Assembly (NCBI RefSeq): GCF_049446075.1
Contig: NZ_JBMSEB010000001.1
Coordinates: forward strand, 930,001-994,000
Reading direction: 5' to 3'
Length of the DNA stretch: 64,000 bases
Source: Humibacter sp049446075
GTDB lineage: Bacteria; Actinomycetota; Actinomycetes; Actinomycetales; Microbacteriaceae
Shown here piece after piece: positions 52,643 through 60,608 of this stretch (positions within the stretch are counted from its first letter, which is position 1; every line of letters begins with the position of its first letter). The notes below the pieces were generated by a model, which saw nothing but the letters and a program-made list of their open reading frames with translations, did not search any database and was not told the origin of the DNA. The translations under genes and the position numbers were made by a program.

Positions 52643-53431
52643 TCAACTCCCGTACCGCCGCTGCCTGCGCGTGTAGTCGCGCACGGCACGCAGAAAATCG
52701 ACCTCGCGAAGGTCGGGGCCCAGGGCCTCCACGAAGTAGAACTCGCTGTGAGCACTCTGCCACAGCATGAAATCGCTCAGCCGCTGCTCGCCCGAAGTGC
52801 GGATGACGAGATCCGGGTCGGGCTGCCCACCGGTGTACAGGTGGGCGCCGATCAGGTCTGGCGTGAGGCGCTCAGCCAGATCCTCGAGGCTGCGGCCCTC
52901 GGCGTGATGCTCTGCGACGATGCTGCGCATCGCGTCCACGATCTCCTTGCGTCCGCCGTAACCGACGGCAAGGTTCACGTGCAGTCCGGTGTGGCCGCTC
53001 GTGCTCTGCTCCGCATCGGCCAGCGCCTTCACGAGCCGACCAGGGAGCCCGCTCGTCGTGCCCACGTGTTGCACGCGCCAGTCCCCCGCCGCGGACACCT
53101 CCTTGGCGAGGTCGGCGATGATCTCGATCAGGTCGGACAGCTCTGTGCGGTCACGGTTGGAGAGGTTGTCGGCCGACAGGAGGTAGAGGGTCACGACCTT
53201 GACTCCGAGCTCGTCGCACCAGGTCAGGAACTCGAGCATCTTCGCGGCACCGGCCCGATGTCCATGTGCGACGGTTTCGAGCCCCAGCTGGCGTGCCCAG
53301 CGGCGGTTGCCGTCGATGATCATGGCCACGTGCCGTGGGACCGTCGCCGGATCGAGGCTGCGCCGCAGGCGGTTCTGGTACAGCCCGTAGAGAAAGCCAG
53401 GGCCTGGCTTGGGGATCCGGCGCGAGGTCAC
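52643..53431 (-). CDS. uppS: cis-prenyl transferase (short isoprenyl diphosphate synthase)
   Basis: A 262-residue UppS-superfamily enzyme adding IPP units in cis. The catalytic Asp is D40 in VAMIIDGNRRWARQLG; LYLLSADNLSNR and the RTSGEQRLSDFMLWQ motif follow. Its mycobacterial relative Rv1086, in the same neighbourhood, is a short-chain Z-farnesyl diphosphate synthase, so this copy may make Z-FPP rather than the C50-C55 product; chain length cannot be read from sequence. GTG at 53431 is 6 nt after a TACCGT box, suggesting leaderless transcription. Confidence 0.93.
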   Translation of the reverse strand: MTSRRIPKPGPGFLYGLYQNRLRRSLDPATVPRHVAMIIDGNRRWARQLGLETVAHGHRAGAAKMLEFLTWCDELGVKVVTLYLLSADNLSNRDRTELSDLIEIIADLAKEVSAAGDWRVQHVGTTSGLPGRLVKALADAEQSTSGHTGLHVNLAVGYGGRKEIVDAMRSIVAEHHAEGRSLEDLAERLTPDLIGAHLYTGGQPDPDLVIRTSGEQRLSDFMLWQSAHSEFYFVEALGPDLREVDFLRAVRDYTRRQRRYGS

Positions 53432-53437
53432 CCGAAT

Positions 53438-53443
53438 ACGGTA
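53438..53443 (-). promoter_or_regulatory. -10 box for a leaderless uppS transcript
   Basis: TACCGT read on the minus strand ends 6 nt before the GTG at 53431. No ribosome site is present between them. Confidence 0.45.
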
Positions 53444-53554
53444 GCGCCTGACATCGTCGCGGGCCCTGCCGCAGCCATCTCGTGGCCGGTCCAGGGTCGC
53501 AGCACGGCCCCTCCGCACGGCCGGTATTCCCAGGCGACGACCGACGTCGCAACC

Positions 53555-53560
53555 TAGGCT
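53555..53560 (+). promoter_or_regulatory. -10 box for a leaderless hlyIII transcript
   Basis: TAGGCT lies 6 nt before the ATG at 53567 with no ribosome site between. The spacing matches that before uppS, ilvA and ispH. Confidence 0.45.
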
Positions 53561-53566
53561 TGCGCC

Positions 53567-54370
53567 ATGCCACGCCCCTTGCGAGACAACGACGACGTCG
53601 CGGACGAGCTCGCCCAGCCCGCCGCCTCGCTCTCGCCCGCGGATGCCGCCGCGAAGGCCGACGATGAACGTCGAGCCGGCGATCCCGGGCTGCCACTCGT
53701 GGACGGCGCGCCGGCGCATCCGGAAGACCTCAAACCCACCTGGCGCGGCTGGATCCACGCCGGGACGTTCCCCGTGACGATCGCTGCCGGAATCGTGCTC
53801 ATCTGCGTCGCGCAGGGGGCGCCGGCGAAGTGGGCGTCAGCCGTGTTCATGCTCACGTCGATGCTGCTGTTCGGCAACTCGGCGCTCTACCACCGCTTCA
53901 ACTGGCGGCCGCGCACGAAGGTCGTGCTCAAGCGCATCGACCACGCCAACATCTTCCTGCTCATCGCTGGTACGTACACCCCGCTCGGAGTTCTGGCTCT
54001 GCCTCCGCAGAAGGGCCTCATCCTGCTGTCCATAGTGTGGGGCGGCGCTCTCGCCGGCATCGCCTTCCACGTGTTCTGGATCACGGCCCCGCGCTGGCTG
54101 TACGTCCCGCTGTACGTGCTGCTGGGCTGGGCCGCGATGATGTACGTCGTTGACCTCGTCAACGCCAACGCGGCAATGATGGTGCTCGTCTTCGTCGGCG
54201 GCGCGCTGTACACAGTCGGCGCCCTGGTCTACGGGCTGAAGCGACCAAACCCGTTCCCCGGCCGGTTCGGCTTCCACGAGATCTTCCACACGCTGACCGT
54301 GCTCGCGTTCCTCTGCCACTGGGCATCGTCGCTCCTCATCGCCGTGCACCCGGCATTCAACGCCGGCTGA
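53567..54370 (+). CDS. hemolysin III / PAQR-family membrane protein
   Basis: A 267-residue HlyIII (TrhA, PAQR-like) protein with a polar 55-residue N-terminus and seven helices. Conserved residues include the first-helix SALYHRFNW, DHANIFLLIAGTYTP and the final HEIFHTLTVLAFLCHW; the histidine set (H in ALYHR, HEIFH, LCHW) forms the zinc site of the family. Role is membrane homeostasis in relatives; hemolysin activity is not implied. Mycobacterial Rv1085c is the positional counterpart. Confidence 0.93.
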   Translation: MPRPLRDNDDVADELAQPAASLSPADAAAKADDERRAGDPGLPLVDGAPAHPEDLKPTWRGWIHAGTFPVTIAAGIVLICVAQGAPAKWASAVFMLTSMLLFGNSALYHRFNWRPRTKVVLKRIDHANIFLLIAGTYTPLGVLALPPQKGLILLSIVWGGALAGIAFHVFWITAPRWLYVPLYVLLGWAAMMYVVDLVNANAAMMVLVFVGGALYTVGALVYGLKRPNPFPGRFGFHEIFHTLTVLAFLCHWASSLLIAVHPAFNAG

Positions 54371-54413
54371 CGGCGCCGCACCCGGATGCCCCAAGCTTCG
54401 CCAGCGCCTCTCA

Positions 54414-55565
54414 CTACACCAAGGCGAGCGCGAGTGTGGCGGCCACAACGGTGACCGGCGCCACCACAAGCCCGATGAGCATGTAGCGACCCCATGGCAC
54501 CTCGACCCCCAGCCGCCGCAGTCGCGAGTGCCAGAGAAGCGTCGCCAGCGAAGCCCACGGCGTGATCAGCGGGCCAACATTCACGCCGATGAGCAGGGCC
54601 ATCAGCTGCAACGGATGCCCGGCAAGCGGCTCGAGCGCAAGGTACGCGGGCAGGTTGTTGACCACGTTCGCTCCCACGAGGCCCACACCCGCAACCTGCA
54701 ACAGCTCGGCAGGGGATGCGCCAGGGACGGCGATCACGGACAGGACCGCGCGCGATCCGATCGCCTCGAGGGCGCCCATGGCGAGGAACAGCCCGCCTGC
54801 GAACACGACGGTGGACCACGGAACCAGCCCCGGAGTCAGTGCTGCGCGGCGCAACACCACGAACACGACGACGAGCACCAAGGCGGCCAGGCATGCCGGG
54901 ATCCACACCGGAATCCCTGAGACCAGCGACGGCAGGAGTGCGAGCACCACGACAGCCGCCCAGGCCGTGAGCTTCCTGTCCTGCACGGGTTCGATCCTCG
55001 GGATGCTGTAATGCGCGACGAGCGTGCGCCGTCCGATCACGGCGATCGCGGCGACGGGCAGCAGCACTGCGACGATCGCGGGAGCCCAGCTCAGGGCGAT
55101 GAAGCCGGCGGGACCGACTCCCCCGAGCTTCTGCTCGGCCAGCAGGTTCGTGAGGTTGGAGACCGGCAGCAGCATCGATGCGCAGTTGGCCAGCATGACG
55201 GTAGTGAGGGCGAACGGCAGCGGGTTCAATCGCACGTGCCGCGCCATCGTGACGACGATGGGTGTGAGAAGCACAGCAGTGGTGTCGAGCGACAGGAAGA
55301 CGGTGCTGACGGTGGCGACCGCGACGGTCAGGAGCCAGAGCATCCATGCGCTTCCCCGCGCTGCCCGTGTGCTCCATGCCGCGACGAGGTCGAACAGGCC
55401 GGCTGCGGCGGCGAGCTCGGCGACCACGGTGATAGCCACCACGAACAGCAGAACCGGCCAGACGCGGTCGGCCAGGGTGAGGGCATCGCCTGCCGGGTAG
55501 ACGCCGACGAGAACCGCAACGGCGCCGGCGACCAGCAGCGCAGCGCCGATGATCAGGCTGCGCAC
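54414..55565 (-). CDS. ArsB/NhaD-type transporter (IT superfamily)
   Basis: A 383-residue inner-membrane carrier with about 11 helices, including the paired re-entrant motifs MLANCASMLLPVSNLTNLL and GVNVGPLITPWASLATLLW, each with N/P-S/T-N residues seen in SLC13/ArsB/NhaD transporters. The ion or substrate (Na+/H+, arsenite, dicarboxylate) is unassigned; no ars gene is adjacent. I choose GTG at 55565, 25 bp after the upstream gene's stop; a TTG at 55691 would overlap that gene by 101 bp. Confidence 0.82.
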   Translation of the reverse strand: MRSLIIGAALLVAGAVAVLVGVYPAGDALTLADRVWPVLLFVVAITVVAELAAAAGLFDLVAAWSTRAARGSAWMLWLLTVAVATVSTVFLSLDTTAVLLTPIVVTMARHVRLNPLPFALTTVMLANCASMLLPVSNLTNLLAEQKLGGVGPAGFIALSWAPAIVAVLLPVAAIAVIGRRTLVAHYSIPRIEPVQDRKLTAWAAVVVLALLPSLVSGIPVWIPACLAALVLVVVFVVLRRAALTPGLVPWSTVVFAGGLFLAMGALEAIGSRAVLSVIAVPGASPAELLQVAGVGLVGANVVNNLPAYLALEPLAGHPLQLMALLIGVNVGPLITPWASLATLLWHSRLRRLGVEVPWGRYMLIGLVVAPVTVVAATLALALV

Positions 55566-55590
55566 GTGCCGATTCCGGCTGGGCCGCCGA

Positions 55591-55881
55591 TCAACCGTCG
55601 CCGTCAGGCCGCCTGGGCCCGACGTCTTTACGCCCTGTCGGCTCGTCGGCCCTGACGATCCCCGTCGACCGCTGCGCCTCTTCCGCGTCAAGTCTGGCGT
55701 TGACCTCCGCGCGGTACCTGGTTCGCCGCACCCGCCGCATCATGTCCCAGATGAGCACGATGGTCGCCACGCCGATGCAGAACGTGATGATGAAGCCCCA
55801 CACACCAGGCGTGACCAGGTCGGCATTCGGCGTCTTGGGCGTCGGCGACGGCGTGGCCGCGAGCAACAGCGTGACGAACAC
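55591..55881 (-). CDS. small single-span membrane protein next to mca
   Basis: A 96-residue protein with a signal-like N-terminus, one membrane helix (VWGFIITFCIGVATIVLIWDM) and a charged cytoplasmic tail. It starts with GTG at 55881, directly abutting the mca stop. A small membrane protein also lies beside mca in Mycobacterium (Rv1083, recalled), hinting at a conserved but unknown link. Confidence 0.85.
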   Translation of the reverse strand: MFVTLLLAATPSPTPKTPNADLVTPGVWGFIITFCIGVATIVLIWDMMRRVRRTRYRAEVNARLDAEEAQRSTGIVRADEPTGRKDVGPRRPDGDG

Positions 55882-56754
55882 TCAGTCGTCCTCGATCCCG
55901 GCGAAGAGGTCGTTCTCGGGCACTGTAGTCTCCACCTTCGAGTCGATGAGCTGATAGTCCTCGTACGGCCACGCAGCTCGCTGGATGTCGTTGGGCCAGA
56001 AGAAGAAAGAGCTGTCGGGTGACACCTGACTGGCGTGCGCCCGCAGCGCGGCATCCCTGGTCTCGAAGAAGTCGCCGACCGGAACCCTGGTGGTCGCCAG
56101 GTCGGGCTGTTCGCCGAAGCGTTCGAGCATTCCCTCGAAATGCTCAATGAGCGGCGACTGCGGGTCGCCCGCGCGCACGTGCTCGAACACGGCGGCCATG
56201 CGCTTGGCGTTGAAGATGCGGTCGTAGTACAGCTTGCCGACCTGCCAGGGCGCTCCGGCTTGCGGGTACCGTTCCGGGTCGGCTGCCCAGTCGTAGGCGG
56301 CGACGGAGACGTCGTGAGACCGGATGTGGTCGGGGTGCGGGTAGCCGCCGTTCTCGTCGTACGTGACGAGAACGTGCGGACGGAACTCCCGGATCAGCGT
56401 CACGAGCGGCTCCGCCGAGATCTCGAGCGGGATCGCGGCGAACGAATTCGGAGGCACGGTTCCGTCCTCGCTCGGCATGCCGGAATCGACGTAGCCCAGC
56501 CAGCGATGCTGCACGCCCAGGATGCGTGCGGCGGCATCCATCTCGACGCGGCGGAGGCCCGGCATGTCGCGCTCGGCCAGGGCTCGCGCCTCGAGACCAT
56601 CGTTGAGGATGTCGCCGCGTTCGCCGCCCGTGCAGCTCACGATCATGACCTCGGCGCCCTGGTGTGCGTAGTAGGCGTACGTCGCCGCGCCCTTACTGGA
56701 CTCGTCGTCCGGGTGGGCGTGTACGGCGAGAAGACGGAGGGTCACTGTGGGCAT
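55882..56754 (-). CDS. mca: mycothiol S-conjugate amidase
   Basis: A 290-residue zinc amidase of the MshB/Mca group, cleaving mycothiol S-conjugates to a mercapturate and GlcN-Ins in detoxification. Zinc ligands H14 and D17 lie in HAHPDDESSKG, with a third His in GGYPHPDHIRSH. The ATG at 56754 is used; a GTG at 56745 (MTLRLLAVHAHPDDE) is an equally plausible start. It implies mycothiol biosynthesis and hence an actinobacterial host. Confidence 0.95.
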   Translation of the reverse strand: MPTVTLRLLAVHAHPDDESSKGAATYAYYAHQGAEVMIVSCTGGERGDILNDGLEARALAERDMPGLRRVEMDAAARILGVQHRWLGYVDSGMPSEDGTVPPNSFAAIPLEISAEPLVTLIREFRPHVLVTYDENGGYPHPDHIRSHDVSVAAYDWAADPERYPQAGAPWQVGKLYYDRIFNAKRMAAVFEHVRAGDPQSPLIEHFEGMLERFGEQPDLATTRVPVGDFFETRDAALRAHASQVSPDSSFFFWPNDIQRAAWPYEDYQLIDSKVETTVPENDLFAGIEDD

Positions 56755-56853
56755 CCGGCAATCTGTGTCAACGGAAATCGTGCGGAAGCGGGTTGCCAGG
56801 CAAAGCACCTAGGCTTGATGCCAGCCTAATCGCTCGAAACCGGAGGTCGCCTC

Positions 56854-57294
56854 GTGCCCGAACCCACGGCATCCGGGGCACGAATCGAGCCCTCGCTCGC
56901 CGGTTCGCGTTACGGTCGCACGGCTCGCACCAGGCGGAGGGACCGCTGGCTCCTGGTGGCTCTCGGCGCATTCATCGCGCTCGCGATGGTGTGCTGGACG
57001 CTCTGGGCCGGACTCGACCAGGTGCAGGGCTCCGGCATCGACGTGGAGACGGGCGCGAACCAGGTGCTGGACGATCAGCATGTGCGGGTCTCATTCACGG
57101 TTTCGGCCGATGCAGGTGTCTCTGTCGCGTGCGCCGTGGAGGCTCAGGACGTGGAATTCACCGTCACTGGATGGAAGGTCGTGCAGTTGCCGCCCTCCCC
57201 GAAGACGACCAGATCCTTCACCACGACGGTGCGCACGATGCAGCCGAGCGTGAGCGGGTCGGTCGACTCGTGCTGGTCTTCGGCCCGCCGCTGA
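56854..57294 (+). CDS. DUF4307 membrane protein
   Basis: A 146-residue protein with a polar N-terminus, one membrane helix (LLVALGAFIALAMVCWTLWA, near residues 32-52) and an external beta-rich domain. DUF4307 is actinobacterial and unassigned; the Mycobacterium tuberculosis counterpart (Rv1081c, recalled) is also next to greA and divergent from mca. It begins with GTG at 56854, 8 nt after CGGAGG. A greA promoter begins within three bases of its stop. Confidence 0.88.
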   Translation: MPEPTASGARIEPSLAGSRYGRTARTRRRDRWLLVALGAFIALAMVCWTLWAGLDQVQGSGIDVETGANQVLDDQHVRVSFTVSADAGVSVACAVEAQDVEFTVTGWKVVQLPPSPKTTRSFTTTVRTMQPSVSGSVDSCWSSARR

Positions 57295-57296
57295 CG

Positions 57297-57352
57297 TAGA
57301 ATCTTCTGATACGCCCTGACGGACACGTCGGGGCGTCTATGTTGATACGCCC
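57297..57352 (+). promoter_or_regulatory. greA promoter and paired hairpins in its leader
   Basis: TAGAAT (57297-57302) with TGGTCT 17 nt upstream is a candidate promoter. Its transcript would begin near 57309, at the edge of hairpin A: ACGCCCTGACG (57311-57321) pairing with CGTCGGGGCGT (57326-57336) round a GACA loop. A duplicate TGATACGCCC (57307-57316 and 57343-57352) lets GGGCGT pair instead with 57347-57352 (hairpin B), so the two are mutually exclusive. The layout suggests attenuation or mRNA protection. Confidence 0.55.
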
Positions 57353-57380
57353 GTTTCTCTCCCCATTCGTAGGAGTTCAC

Positions 57381-57872
57381 ATGTCCCAGGACACGCAGGT
57401 CACCTTCCTGACGCAGGAGGCTTACGACCGCCTCGCCGCTGAACTCGAGCACCTCAGCACCGTCGGCCGCAGCGAGATCGCCAAGCGCATCGAGGCCGCG
57501 CGCGAGGAGGGCGACCTCAAGGAGAACGGCGGGTACCACGCTGCCAAGGACGCCCAGGGTGTTCAGGAGGCGCGGATCGCCCAGCTGACCGAGCTGTTGA
57601 GGCACGCCAAGGTCGGCGAGGCGCCGCAGAGCCGCGGCGTCGTCGAGCCCGGCACCATCGTCACGGCGGTCATCGCGGGCGACGAAGACACCTTCATCAT
57701 CGGCAACCGCGAGATCGGCGACGGCAGCGAGCTGTCCGTCTACAGCGAGGCGAGCCCGCTCGGCTCGGCCATTCTCGGACTCAAGGTCGGCGACTCGACG
57801 ACGTACACCACTCCGAACGGGCGCCAGATCCAGGTGCAGGTCAAGAACGTGGAGACCTGGACGGGCCAGTAA
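57381..57872 (+). CDS. greA: transcription elongation factor GreA
   Basis: A 163-residue GreA, which stimulates backtracked RNA polymerase to cleave the transcript. The N-terminal coiled coil (EAYDRLAAELEHL...GDLKENGGYHAAKDAQ) carries the tip acidic residues, and the FKBP-like C-terminal domain follows. The ATG at 57381 follows AGGAG. The leader with paired hairpins is unusual. Confidence 0.96.
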   Translation: MSQDTQVTFLTQEAYDRLAAELEHLSTVGRSEIAKRIEAAREEGDLKENGGYHAAKDAQGVQEARIAQLTELLRHAKVGEAPQSRGVVEPGTIVTAVIAGDEDTFIIGNREIGDGSELSVYSEASPLGSAILGLKVGDSTTYTTPNGRQIQVQVKNVETWTGQ

Positions 57873-57903
57873 AGGCCCGCGCGTAGGCCGGTGGCCGACC
57901 GCG

Positions 57904-59181
57904 TCAGTCGACGATCGGGTCGTAACCCGCTTCGCGGAGAATGCGAACCACCTCCGCCTTGTGGTCCGGTCCACGCGTCTCGACGCTGACCTCCAGCTCC
58001 ACCTGGCTGATCTGCAGTCCGTTGCCGTGCCGCGTGTGCAGCACCTCGACGACGTTCGCGTTCGCTGCGGCGATGAGCTCCGACGTGCGTGCCAGCTGGC
58101 CCGGCCGGTCGGGAAGCATGAGCCGCAGCTTGAGGTAACGGTCTGAGACCGCAAGGCCGGCGTCGACCACGCGCTGCATGAGCAGCGGATCGATGTTTCC
58201 TCCGGAGAGAATGACCACCGTGCGGCCGAGATCCGCGCCGAGTCGGGCAGCGGATGCCTGCAGCGCGCCGGAAAGGAGTGCGGCCACGCCAACGGCGCCA
58301 GCGGGCTCGACCACGAGCTTGGACCGCTCGAGGAGCACGAGCAGAGCGCGCGCCGTGTCATCGTCGCTGACCGTGACGACGTCGTCGACGAGTTCCTTGA
58401 CGATCTCGAAATTAAGCGCACCCGGCCGCCCTACCGCGATGCCATCGGAGATCGTGGGTCCGACCGCGACGTCGGTGGGCAGGCCCGCAGCCAGCGAGAC
58501 CGGGAAGGCCGCCGCATTCTCCGCCTGCACGCCGATGACGCGGATGTCACGCCCCTCTGCATGTGCCCGCTGCTTGACAGCTGATGCGACGCCCGCGATG
58601 AGCCCGCCCCCGCCGATCGGCACGATGATCGTGTCGACGTCGGGCACGTCATCGAGGATGTCGAGCCCCAGTGCGGCTTGCCCGGCGATGACGTCGGGGT
58701 GGTCGAACGGCGGCACGAAGATGGCGCCCGTGTCTCTGGCGAATTCGGCTGCGGCCCTCAGCGGCTCCTCGACCGTTGCCCCGCCGAGAACGACATGGGC
58801 CCCGTAGTCCCTCGTCGCCTGCAGCTTGGGCAGGGCGACGCCCAACGGCATGAAGATGGTCGACTTCACGCCGAGCTCACGCGCACCGAACGCGACGCCC
58901 TGCGCATGGTTGCCGGCCGAAGCGGCGACGACGCCTTGGGCCCGCTCCTGCTCGCTGAGCTTCGACATCATGTAATACGCGCCGCGGATCTTGTACGACC
59001 CCGTGCGCTGCAGGTTCTCGCACTTCAGCAGCACGGGCGACCCGAGAAGCTCGGTGAGGTAGTTGGACGTCTCGATCGGGGTCTTCTTCGCCACGCGGGC
59101 CACGATCTCATGTGCGTGCTCGATCTCGTCCAGGCCGGGGCCGACGGTGAAGGGACGAGGAGTTTCGCTCACGGACGTCAT
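57904..59181 (-). CDS. ilvA: threonine ammonia-lyase with C-terminal ACT domain
   Basis: A 425-residue PLP threonine dehydratase converting threonine to 2-oxobutanoate for isoleucine. The PLP lysine is K64 (GSYKIRGA), the phosphate loop is GGGGL, and SAGNHAQG is conserved. The C-terminal ACT domain (LRLMLPDRPGQLARTSEL) is a likely isoleucine/valine or serine sensor. The ATG at 59181 is 6 nt after TAAACT, consistent with a leaderless transcript; GTG at 59187 is an alternative. Confidence 0.95.
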   Translation of the reverse strand: MTSVSETPRPFTVGPGLDEIEHAHEIVARVAKKTPIETSNYLTELLGSPVLLKCENLQRTGSYKIRGAYYMMSKLSEQERAQGVVAASAGNHAQGVAFGARELGVKSTIFMPLGVALPKLQATRDYGAHVVLGGATVEEPLRAAAEFARDTGAIFVPPFDHPDVIAGQAALGLDILDDVPDVDTIIVPIGGGGLIAGVASAVKQRAHAEGRDIRVIGVQAENAAAFPVSLAAGLPTDVAVGPTISDGIAVGRPGALNFEIVKELVDDVVTVSDDDTARALLVLLERSKLVVEPAGAVGVAALLSGALQASAARLGADLGRTVVILSGGNIDPLLMQRVVDAGLAVSDRYLKLRLMLPDRPGQLARTSELIAAANANVVEVLHTRHGNGLQISQVELEVSVETRGPDHKAEVVRILREAGYDPIVD

Positions 59182-59187
59182 TCGCAC

Positions 59188-59193
59188 AGTTTA
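59188..59193 (-). promoter_or_regulatory. -10 box for a leaderless ilvA transcript
   Basis: TAAACT read on the minus strand ends 6 nt before the ATG at 59181. Confidence 0.45.
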
Positions 59194-59257
59194 GGGTTTC
59201 ACCCATGCGGCACCCGGCATGGGGACCGCCTCCCGCGACGCAGGCATCCGCGCCCCG

Positions 59258-60481
59258 TCACGAGGAGACGGCGTCGCCGCCGTCGCGCACACCGGCATCG
59301 CGACGCAGCTGCCTGCGGTCCTGCCAGCGCCGAGGGCGCGGAACCGTCTGCCAGAGCGCGTCGGGAGGACCGGACACCGGTGGCTCGGCGCCCCCGCGCC
59401 AGCTCCCCGACGACACGTACTTGACCATCACGTTGAGCACCGCGGCGAACGGTACCGCGAAGAGCGCGCCGGGGATGCCTGCCAGCAGAGATCCCGCCGC
59501 GACCACAAGCACGACGGCGAGCGGATGCACTTTCACGGCCGATCCCATGATCAGCGGCTGCAGCACGTGACCCTCGATCTGCTGCACCGCAAGAACGCCG
59601 GCCAGCATGACGATGGCGGCCACCCACCCGTTGTAGACAAGTGCGACGACGACGGCGAGCGCGCCGGTGATCACGGCACCCACGATCGGGATGAACGATC
59701 CGAGGAACACGAGAACCGCGATGGGGATGACGAGCGGGAGCCCGAGGAAGAACGCGACGAGACCGATGCCGAGCGCGTCGATCGACGCAACGAGCACCTG
59801 CACGCGGGCAAAGCTCGTCAGGGTGACCCAACCGGCCCTGCCCGCGCCATCGGCGGCTGCCCGTGCGCGCCGCGGGAACATGCGCACGATCCACGACCAG
59901 ATGCCCTTGCCGTCGATCAGGATGAACAGGGTGCTAAACGCGGTCAGGAGGGCGCCGGTGAGCACGTGGCCCAGCGTCGAGCCGATCGACAAGGCCCCGG
60001 AGATGAGCACCTTGCTGTCCTGCTGCAGCGCCTTGACCGCCTGGGCGAGGTAGTCGTCGATCTGCCTGTCGCTGAGTTCGAGCGGCGGCGCGTGCAGCCA
60101 CGCCCTGAAGCCGTCGAACGCCTGCATGCTGCGCAGCTGCAGGCCGTGCGCCTCGGCGCGGATCTGCAGCACGACGAGCACGACGAGACCGCCCACCACG
60201 ACCAGCACGGCGACCAACGCCACCACGATGCCGATCCACCGCTGCCAGCCGCGGCGCACGAGGAAATCGACGAAGGGCACGAGCAGCGCCGCAAGCAGCA
60301 CGGCGACGAGCACCGGAATCACGATCAGGCGCAACTGCACGATGAGAAAGACGACGACGGCGATGACCGCCCCGATCAGCAGCAGCCGCCACGACCAGGC
60401 GGCGGCAACGCGTACTCCTCGTGGAATGGACTCTTCGACGCTCACGTCGGTGGGATGGTTCGGCTCAGTCGGTCGGGCCAT
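59258..60481 (-). CDS. AI-2E (PerM/YhhT) family membrane protein
   Basis: A 407-residue AI-2E family transporter, with two N-terminal helices, a cytoplasmic/periplasmic domain (about residues 85-190) and a C-terminal block of helices containing SFIPIVGAVITGALAVVVAL and AVQQIEGHVLQPLIMG, a family hallmark. Quorum-signal export is shown for few members; most are thought to be ion or metabolite exporters. The C-terminal cytoplasmic tail is basic. The counterpart in Mycobacterium is Rv1101c (recalled). Confidence 0.92.
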   Translation of the reverse strand: MARPTEPNHPTDVSVEESIPRGVRVAAAWSWRLLLIGAVIAVVVFLIVQLRLIVIPVLVAVLLAALLVPFVDFLVRRGWQRWIGIVVALVAVLVVVGGLVVLVVLQIRAEAHGLQLRSMQAFDGFRAWLHAPPLELSDRQIDDYLAQAVKALQQDSKVLISGALSIGSTLGHVLTGALLTAFSTLFILIDGKGIWSWIVRMFPRRARAAADGAGRAGWVTLTSFARVQVLVASIDALGIGLVAFFLGLPLVIPIAVLVFLGSFIPIVGAVITGALAVVVALVYNGWVAAIVMLAGVLAVQQIEGHVLQPLIMGSAVKVHPLAVVLVVAAGSLLAGIPGALFAVPFAAVLNVMVKYVSSGSWRGGAEPPVSGPPDALWQTVPRPRRWQDRRQLRRDAGVRDGGDAVSS

Positions 60482-60608
60482 CGGGTCAGTCTATTTGCCC
60501 TTGCTGACCGTTCGTCCCGGTCTGGCGGCACGGTGAGTACAGGCACATCCGAGGTGTCGGCGAATGCCGGAAAGCGGCGGTGTCGGCGGATGCCGGTAGC
60601 CTCGCCGG

